Part shown: positions 55,191-64,000 of the stretch, in pieces
Layout of the letters: each line of letters starts with the position of its first letter
How positions within the stretch are numbered: position 1 is the stretch's first letter
DNA from: Romanomermis culicivorax
Taxonomy: Eukaryota; Nematoda; Enoplea; Mermithida; Mermithidae
Length of the DNA stretch: 64,000 bases
Direction: 5' to 3'
Assembly (NCBI GenBank): GCA_963922205.1
Contig: CAWUHX010000168.1
Location: 387,501-451,500, forward strand
Notes under the pieces: generated by a model
What the model saw: the letters and a program-made list of their open reading frames with translations, nothing else
What the model was told of the DNA's origin: nothing
Database searches by the model: none
Made by a program: the position numbers and the translations under genes

Positions 55191-58100
55191 CAAAATATAG
55201 AAATCTAACCAAGTTATAATATGTGTCGAAAAGCGACATTTTGATTAATCTAAATAATGAAACCAAGCACGATACTAGTCCAAGTCAAAACTTTTCAGTC
55301 CACATAAGATGCTCAGGGTTCATTTTTGCTTCAATAACCTCCAAAATAAACTTTTTGGGAGTTTCTGTTTATGTTTATTAGATAGCATTTGTCGAACCAT
55401 GCACAAATGTCGCTTTTCCAGAATTAAGTTCAAATATTTATATATTTTCTACATTCAAAGTTTCAGCTAGAACTGTACATTAGGTTCACACAGCCCTATA
55501 TAAACCCTTGAATCAGTTGGCAAAGTGTTATTGTTTCAAAAAGTGTAATCAAGCAGATATTTTGCAAAAAAATATAAAATGTGTTGAAAAGCGACATTTG
55601 GCTAAATTTAGTAAATGAAACCTACTATAATAAACTGCAATTCAAAACTGTTCAGTTGACATAGAATGCTTAGGGTTCACTTTTCTCTCAATAACATCCA
55701 AAACAAACTTTTTGGGAGCTTTTCTGGTTATGCTTACTAGATAGCATTTGTCGAATTTCGAACAAATGTCGCCTTTTGGGAATTATGTTCAAATATTTAT
55801 ATATTCTCTACATTTAAAATTTCAATCATAAGTCTACAGTAAATTCACACAATCCAGAATAGACATATAAATCAGGTGAAAAATAGTTATTACTTTACAA
55901 AATATAATCTAGGAGATATTCTGCGAAAAATGTCAAAAAGTGACACTTTGCAGATTTTTCCTCACAAATCATGGCACTAATACTGAGCAGAATATGTGAT
56001 ATTTCAACTTTTCTAGTGAAGTAACTCATTTAGACTTAGCTGTTCAGTGTGTACAAGCACACTGAACCTTCTGAAAGCTCTGCAAAACTTGTAAAAAGTA
56101 TAAAAAGCGACATTTAGCTAAATCTAGTAAATGAAACCTAGCATCATAATGCTACAATTCAGAACTCTTCAGTTGGCATAGCATGCTTAGGATTCAGTTT
56201 TGCTTCAATAACCTCTAAAATAAACTTTTTGGGAGCTTTTCTGTTTATGTTTATTAGATAGCATTTGTCGAATTTAGAACAAATGTCGCCTTTCGGAAAT
56301 TAACTTCGTATATGTATATCTTTTTTTACATATTTAGAATCTCAACTGAGACTGTTTATCAGATTCAAACAAATAACTATAAATCAGTAAATTAGTTGAC
56401 AAATAGTTACTACTTCAGAAAACAAAGTCTATCAGATATTATGCGAAAAATATAATATGCATCAAAAAGCAACACTTTTCAGATTTTTACTTCCAAATCA
56501 TGGCACTAATACTCAGCAGAATATGTAAATTTTCAATTTTTCCAATGAAGTAAATCATTTAGACTTAACTGTTTAATGTGTACAAGCACACTGAACTTGG
56601 AGAAAGTTCTGCAAAACTTGTAATAAGTATAAAAAGTGACATTTGGCTAAATCTAGTAAATGAAACTTAGCATCATAATGCTACAATTCAGAACTCTTCA
56701 ATTGGCATAGGATGCTTAGTGTTCAGTTTTGCTTCAATAACCTCTGAAATAAACTTTTTGGGAGCTTTTCTGTTTATGTTTATTAGATGGTATTTGTGGA
56801 ATTTTGAACAAATGTCGCCTTTTGCGAATTGAATTCAAATATTTACACATTTTCTACATATAAAATTCCAACTGGAACTCTACAGTAGGTTTACAGAGTC
56901 AAATATAAGCTATGAATAGTTGACAAATAGTTACTATTTTATAAAATATAATCTCGGAGATATTCTGTGAAATGCATCAAAAAGCGTCACTTTTCAGATT
57001 TTCCTCCCAAATCATTACATCAATACTCAGCAGAATTAGGCCAAAATGTCCAAATTCTTGATTTTTCTGGTAACATGGCACATTTACACTTCACTGTTCA
57101 ACATGTAGAAGCTCATTGAACCTGGTAAAAGTTCTGCAAAACTTGTAAAAAGTATAAAAAGTGACATTTCGCTAAATTTTGTAAATGAAACTTAGTATCA
57201 TAATGCTACAATTCAGAACTCTTCAGTTGGCATAGCATGCTTAGGATTCAGTTTTGCTTCAATAACCTCTAAAATAAACTTTTTGGGAGCTTTTCTGTTT
57301 ATGTTTATTGGATGGTATTTGTGGAATTTTGAACAAATGTCGCCTTTTGCGAATTGAATTCAAATATTTACACATTTTCTACATATAAAATTCCAACTGG
57401 AACTCTACAGTAGGTTTACAGAGTCAAATATAAGCTATGAATAGTTGACAAATAGTTAGTATTTTATAAAATATAATCTAGGAGATATTCTGTGAAATGC
57501 ATCAAAAAGCGTCACTTTTCAGATTTTCCTCCCAAATCATCACATCAATACTCACCAGAATTAGGCCAAAAGGTCCAAATTCTTGATTTTTCTGGTAATA
57601 TGGCACATTTACACTTCACTGTTCAACATTTAGAAGCTCATTGAACCTGGTAAAAGTTCAGCAAAACTTGTAATAAGTATAAAAAAGTGACATTTTGCTA
57701 AATTTTGTAAATGAAACCTAGCATCATAATGCTACAATTCAGAACTCTTCAGTTGGCATAGGATGCTTAGGGTTCAGTTTTGCTTTAATAACCTCTAAAA
57801 AAAACTTTTTGGGAGCTTTTCTGTTTATGTTTATTAGAAGGTATTTGTGGAATTTCGAACAAATGTCGCCTTTTGCGAATTGAATTCAAATATTTACACA
57901 TTTTCTACATATAAAATTCCAACTGGAACTCTACAGTAGGTTTACAGAGTCAAATATAAGCTATGAATAGTTGACAAATAGTTACTATTTTATAAAATAT
58001 AATCTAGGAGATATTCTGTGAAATGCATCAAAAAGCGTCACTTTTCAGATTTTCCTCCCAAATCATTACATCAATACTCAGCAGAATTAGGCCAAAATGT

Positions 58101-59290
58101 CCAAATTCTTGATTTTTCTGGTAACATGGCACATTTACACTTCACTGTTCAACATGTAGAAGCTCATTGAACCTGGTAAAAGTTCTGCAAAACTTGTAAA
58201 AAGTATAAAAAGTGACATTTCGCTAAATTTTGTAAATGAAACTTAGTATCATAATGCTACAATTCAGAACTCTTCAGTTGGCATAGCATGCTTAGGATTC
58301 AGTTTTGCTTCAATAACCTCTAAAATAAACTTTTTGGGAGCTTTTCTGTTTATGTTTATTGGATGGTATTTGTGGAATTTTGAACAAATGTCGCCTTTTG
58401 CGAATTGAATTCAAATATTTACACATTTTCTACATATAAAATTCCAACTGGAACTCTACAGTAGGTTTACAGAGTCAAATATAAGCTATGAATAGTTGAC
58501 AAATAGTTACTATTTTATAAAATATAATCTAGGAGATATTCTGTGAAATGCATCAAAAAGCGTCACTTTTCAGATTTTCCTCCCAAATCATTACATCAAT
58601 ACTCAGCAGAATTAGGCCAAAATGTCCAAATTCTTGATTTTTCTGGTAACATGGCACATTTACACTTCAGTGTTCAACATGTAGAAGCTCATTGAACCTC
58701 GTAAAAGTTCTGCAAAACTTGTAATATCTATAAAAAAGTGACATTTCGCTAAATTTTGTAAATGAAACCTAGCATCATAATGCTACAATTCAGAACTCTT
58801 CAGTTGGCATATCATGCTTAGGGTTCAGTTTTGCTTCAATAACCTCCAAAATAAACTTTTTGGGAGCTTTTCTGTTTATGTTTATTAGATGGTATTTGTG
58901 GAATTTTGAACAAATGTTGCCTTTTGCGAATTGAATTCAAATATTTACACATTTTCTACATATAAAATTCCAACTGGAACTCTACAGTAGGTTTACAGAG
59001 TCAAATATAAGCTATGAATAGTTGACAAATAGTTACTATTTTATAAAATATAATCTAGGAGATATTCTGTGAAATGCATCAAAAAGCGTCACTTTTCAGA
59101 TTTTCCTCCCAAATCATTACATCAATACTCAGCAGAATTAGGCCAAAATGTCCAAATTCTTGATTTTTCAGGTAACATGGCACATTTACACTTCACTGTT
59201 CAACATGTAGAAGCTCATTGAACCTGGTAAAAGTTCTGCAAAACTTGTAAAATCTATAAAAAAGCGACATTTCGCTAAACTCCAACAAGC
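55190..59290. repeat. ~525-bp satellite with ~1050-bp dimeric higher-order repeat
   Basis: The marker AAGCGACATTT/AAGTGACATTTCGCTAAATT occurs at 55591, 56107, 56636, 57161, 57687, 58212, 58738 and 59263 (spacing 516-529 bp). The copies starting at 57161 and 58212 are almost identical while their neighbours differ, so 1050-bp dimers were amplified. Each unit also has the inverse motif ACAAATGTCGCCTTTTGCGA about 175 bp after the marker. Frames are broken and I call no gene. Confidence 0.93.
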
Positions 59291-60250
59291 TAATAAATTA
59301 ACAAAAATAATGAAAACTTGTCCAAAAGTCAACTTTTATCTTGTACAGAACCTTATCTAAAATGCTTCTTCCACTCAATATATCCTAGAAAAGAGAATGA
59401 AATAAATTTTTCCTCTCAAAACAAGCCATATTTCCAAAGCTCGATGAGTCAAATCCGAGGCCAAACATAAAATGTACAAATTACAATTCTCCAAATAAAT
59501 CTACACTAAAAATCAATCAATTCTGAGGCCAAGGCAAGCTTGTGAACTAATTTTTATCTAAAATGTCGCTCACAAGTTTCAAAAATCATAAATTTTTTAA
59601 TCAGTCCAGACTAGGCTATACCTTGCGTATAGAATTGGAAAAGCATTCCACATAAATAATAGATCATTAACTAGGATAGAAGATTTTATGGGCAAGAAGC
59701 AGACAAAAATCAACATATAAAAGATTTAACGGATGGCGCAGCAATTAGATTTTGGAACGAGGAGTCGTTAAAAAGTAAAGATTTTGAAAAAAAACAGCAA
59801 CTTTATGGGTCAGAGGGTTTTGGAGTATGGACTTTGTGAGGAAAGTGGAAGGGATTGTTTATGAAATGGACCTGCAGCATACTGTAACTTACACCAATCA
59901 TACTGTAGAATTATCAAATCTAATGCCACTTTTGAGCCAATGCATCAAAAATTCCAAAACATTGTATTGAATAGAAAAGTATTAAAAATGAAAAATAGGT
60001 ATCATATCCCAAAAACCAACTTTACGAGCATTACCATGGTTTTTGATTGCCTTTAATAATATGATCAGATTTCTCCGGATAGCGTACTTTCGAGCAAATC
60101 ACCGAATTGCTTTTGATGTTTCGGCATTGATAATTAATCAATTTGGTGCTGATAAATTCAATTAAACTTCAAAACTATGATCAATTTATTAAATTCAAAA
60201 GATTAAAATCTAGAAAATGAAAAAAAAATCACATGATTCAATACAGCGGA
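59291..60250. other. Unassigned region between satellites
   Basis: About 960 bp of non-repetitive A/T-rich sequence. The stretch 59725-59860 (GGATGGCGCAGCAATTAGAT, TTTGGAACGAGGAGTCGTTA) is richer in G, but no open frame or RNA fold I can support was found. Confidence 0.45.
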
Positions 60251-60329
60251 TGAACACAATTTTAATTGAAAAATATCATCATTTTTAAATAACTTGCGCA
60301 AAAACAACGCTATTTGAATTAAAATTATC

Positions 60330-63300
60330 ACATTTGTTATCGCATAAAATGTAAATTCACAAAAAAAGTACATGGTTTAATACAATTTAACTTGAAAAAT
60401 ATCATCATTTTGGAACTTTTTTCCAAAAAATGACGCAATTCGAACGTAAGATCATCCTTTTTGGACCTAAAAAACCAAAAAATTGGACATTTTACACTGT
60501 ATTTTACTACAAATTGTAAACTTTAGTATAGTTTACAATTACAATTTAACTTGAAAAATATCATCATTTTGATATTTTTTCCAAAAAAATGACGTCACTC
60601 GAACGTAAAATCGTCCTTTCCTAACCTAAAAAACCAAAAATTGGACATTTTGTACTGTAAATTACAACAAATTGTAAACTTTATTATAGTTTACAATTAC
60701 AATTTAACTTGAAAAATATCATCATTTTGAATTTTTTTCCAAAAAATGGCGTGATTTGAACGTAAAATTATCCCATTGGTACCTAAAAACCAAAAATAGG
60801 ACACTTTACACTGTATATTACTACAAATTGTAAAGTTTAGTATAGTTTACAATTTAAAAAATTAAAAAATTAACACTTTACACTGTATATTTTCTATATA
60901 TTGTAAACTTTAGTATAGTTTACAATTACAATTTAACTTGAAAAATATCATCATTGGGGATTTTTTTCCAAAAAAAAGACGCAATTCGAACGTAAAATCG
61001 TCCTTTTTGGACCTAAAAAACCAAAAAATTGACATTTTACACTGTATTTTACTACAAATTGTAAACCTTATTATAGTTTACAATTACAATTTAACTTGAA
61101 AAATATTATCCTTTTGGTATTTTTTTCTAAAAAATGACGTCATTCGAACGTAAAATCATCCTTTTTGGACCTAAAAATCCCCAAAAATTGGACACTTTAC
61201 ACTGTATATTACTACAAAATGTAAACCTTAGTATAGTTTACAACTACAATTTAACTTGAAAAATATCATCATTTTGGTATTTTTTTCCAAAAAATGACGT
61301 CATTCGAACGTAAAATCATCCTTTTTGGACCTAAAAATCAAAAAATAGGACATTTTACACTGTATATTAGAACAAATTGTAAACTTTAGTATAGTTTACA
61401 ATTACAATTTAACTTGAAAAATATCATCATTTTGAATTTTTTTCCAAAAAAATGACGTCATTCGAACGTAAAATCATCCTTTTTGGACCTAAAAAACCAA
61501 AAATTGGACATTTTACACTGTATTTTACTACAAATTGTAAACTTTATTATAGTTTACAATTACAATTTAACTTGAAAAATATCATCATTTTGAATTTTTT
61601 TCCAAAAAAAATGACGTCATTCGAACGTAAGATCATCCTTTTCGGACCCAAAAAACCAAAAAATTGGACATTTTACACTGTATATTACAACAAATTGTAA
61701 ACTTTATTATAGTTTACAATTACAATTTAACTTGAAAAATATCATCATTTTGAATTTTTTTCCAAAAAAATGACGTCATTCGAACGTAAGATCATCCTTT
61801 TTGGACCTAAAAAACCAAAAAATTGGACATTTTACACTGTATACAACTACAAATTGTAAACTTTATTATAGTTTACAATTACAATTTAACTTGAAAAATA
61901 TCATCATTTTGAATTTTTTCCAAAAAAATGACGTCATTCGAACGTAAGATCATCCTTTTTGGACCTAAAAAACCAAAAAATTGGACATTTTACACTGTAA
62001 ATTACTACAAATTGTAAACTTTATTATAGTTTACAATTACAATTTAACTTGAAAAATATCATCATTTTGGGTTTTTTTCCAAAAAATGACGTCTTTCGAA
62101 CGTAAAATCACCCTTTTGAGACCTAAAAATCAAAAAATTGGACATTTTACACTGTATTTTACTACAAATTGTAAACTTTAGTATAGTTTACAATTACAAA
62201 TTAACTTGAAAATAATCATCATTTTGGTATTTTTTCCAAAAAATGATGTGATTCGAACGTAAAATTATCCTTTTTGGACCTAAAAAACCAAAAAATTGGA
62301 CATTTTACACTGTAAATTATTACAAATTGTAAACTTTAGTATAGCTTACAATTACAATTTAACTTGAAAAATATCATCATTTTGGTATTTTTTTCCAAAA
62401 AAACACGCAATTCGAAGGTAAAATCATCCCTTTTTGGACCTAAAAATCAAAAAATTGGACATTTTACACTGTATTTTACTACAAATTGTAAACTTTAGTA
62501 TAGTTTACAATTACAATTTAACTTGAAAAATATCATCATTTTGGAATTTTTTTCCAAAAAATGACGCAATTCGAACGTAAAATCATCCTTTTCGAACCTA
62601 AAAAACCAAAAATTGGACATTTTACACTGTATATTACAACAAATTGTAAACTTTATTATAGTTTACAATTACAATTTAACTTGAAAAATATCATCATTTT
62701 GGTATTTTTTTCCAAAAAATGACGTCTTTCGAACGTAAAATCACCCTTTTGAGACCTAAAAAACCAAAAATATGACATTTTACACTGTAAATTATTACAA
62801 ATTGTAAACTTTAGTATAGTTTACAATTACAAATTAACTTGAAAATAATCATCATTTTGGTATTTTTTCCAAAAAATGATGTGATTCGAACGTAAAATTA
62901 TCCTTTTTGGACCTAAAAAACCAAAAAATTGGACATTTTACACTGTAAATTATTACAAATTGTAAACTTTAGTATAGCTTACAATTACAATTTAACTTGA
63001 AAAATATCATCATTTTGGTATTTTTTTCCCAAAAAAACACGCAATTCGAAGGTAAAATCATCCCTTTTTGGACCTAAAAATCAAAAAATTGGACATTTTA
63101 CACTGTATATTACTACAAATTGTAAAGTTTAGTATAGCTTACAATTACAATTTAACTTTAAAAATATCATCATTTTGGGTTTTTTTCCAAAAAAATGACG
63201 TCATTCGAACGTAAAATCACCCTTTCCTAACCTAAAAAACCAAAAATTGGACATTTTACACTGTAAATTACAACAAATTGTAAACTTTATTATAGTTTAC

Positions 63301-64000
63301 AATTACAATTTAACTTGAAAAATATCATCATTTTGAATTTTTTCCAAAAAAAATGACGTCATTCGAACGTAAGATCATCCTTTTTGGACCTAAAAAACCA
63401 AAAAATTGGACATTTTACACTGTATATTACAACAAATTGTAAACTTTATTATAGTTTACAATTACAATTTAACTTGAAAAATATCATCATTTTGGTATTT
63501 TTTCCAAAAAAATGACGCAATTCGAACGTAAAATCATCCTTTTTGGACCTAAAAAACCAAAAAATTGACATTTTACACTGTATATTACAACAAATTGTAA
63601 ACTTTAGTATAGCTTATAATTACAATTTAACTTGAAAAATATCATCATTTTGGATTTTTTTCCAAAAAATGACGTCATTCGAACGTAAAATCATCCTTTT
63701 TGGACCTAAAAAACCAAAAAATTGGACATTTTACTCTGTATATTACAATAAATTGTAAACTTTAGTATAGCTTACAACTACAATTTAACTTGAAAAATAT
63801 CATCATTTTGGTATTTTTTCCAAAAAATGACGTCATTCGAACGTAAAATTATCCTTTTTGGACCTGAAAAACCAAAAAATAGGACATTTTACACTGTATA
63901 TTACAACAAATTGTAAACTTTAGTATAGCCTACGAATACAGTTCAACTTGAAAAATATCATCATTTTGGGTTTTTTTACCCAAAAATTACGTGATTCGAA
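60330..64000. repeat. 159-bp satellite, about 23 copies, runs off the window
   Basis: The marker TGACGTCATTCGAACGTAA or variants occurs at 61135, 61295, 61453, 61612, 61771, 61929 and 62088, mean spacing about 159 bp. Each unit contains AATTTAACTTGAAAAATATC, a CRE-like TGACGTCA (or TGACGCAA/TGATGTGA), ATCATCCTTTTTGGACCTAA, TTGGACATTTTACACTGTA and an 11-bp inverted repeat AATTGTAAACT...AGTTTACAATT with a 7-base loop. The frame seen at 61452-61700 is a read-through of two units, not a gene. Confidence 0.95.

Overview
The window is very AT-rich eukaryotic DNA in which three spliced genes and one retrotransposon sit in a large excess of tandem repeats. A nematode is the best guess. The evidence is a long degenerate array of the hexamer TTAGGC (the usual nematode telomere unit) at 32200-32732, a PAT-type tyrosine-recombinase retrotransposon, a FMRFamide-receptor-like (FRPR-type) GPCR, an UNC-119 protein closest in my reading to nematode forms, and AG acceptors 8-50 bp upstream of each start codon, as expected for spliced-leader trans-splicing. 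I cannot name the species. Two 100-N gaps are flanked by PacBio low-input amplification adapter, so the assembly was probably made from amplified DNA of very little tissue.

Layout. 1-8500: degenerate ~65-75 bp repeats (locally ~140 and ~185 bp higher-order units). They contain a gap at 4174-4273 and a false duplication (492-4131 equals 4317-7938). 8562-16694 (+): unc-119, five coding exons giving 205 aa, with introns full of the same repeat family. 16695-19960: its 3' flank, homologous to window positions 1-2190, so another unc-119 copy probably lies just off the left edge. 20015-33353 (-): an RPRD1/CREPT-type RNA polymerase II CTD-binding protein, five exons giving 404 aa. Each of its long introns carries different repeats, including the interstitial telomere array next to exon 1. 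33643-39084 (-): a nearly intact PAT-type element with Gag, RT-RNase H and tyrosine recombinase ORFs and split direct repeats A1...B1A2...B2. Its gag is cut only by adapter artefact.

39241-43200: a 13-bp minisatellite carrying an EcoRI site in most units. 43200-44260: an LTR-like fragment with two perfect heat-shock elements and a TATA box, followed by a 45-bp minisatellite. 44280-46040 and 48480-49905: TTTTAAGGG-type arrays in opposite orientations, flanking a two-exon peptide GPCR (46865-48181, -). 49910-50860: a further AT-rich array. 51900-64000: three satellites with periods of about 359, 525 and 159 bp; the first two have dimeric higher-order structure, and the last runs off the window.

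The three host genes have no evident shared pathway: UNC-119 carries lipidated cargo, RPRD1 acts on RNA polymerase II, and the GPCR is a peptide receptor. Exon joins were worked out by hand from splice signals, reading frame and family similarity. Total coding lengths (618, 1215 and 1248 nt) are all multiples of three and all exon phases match.
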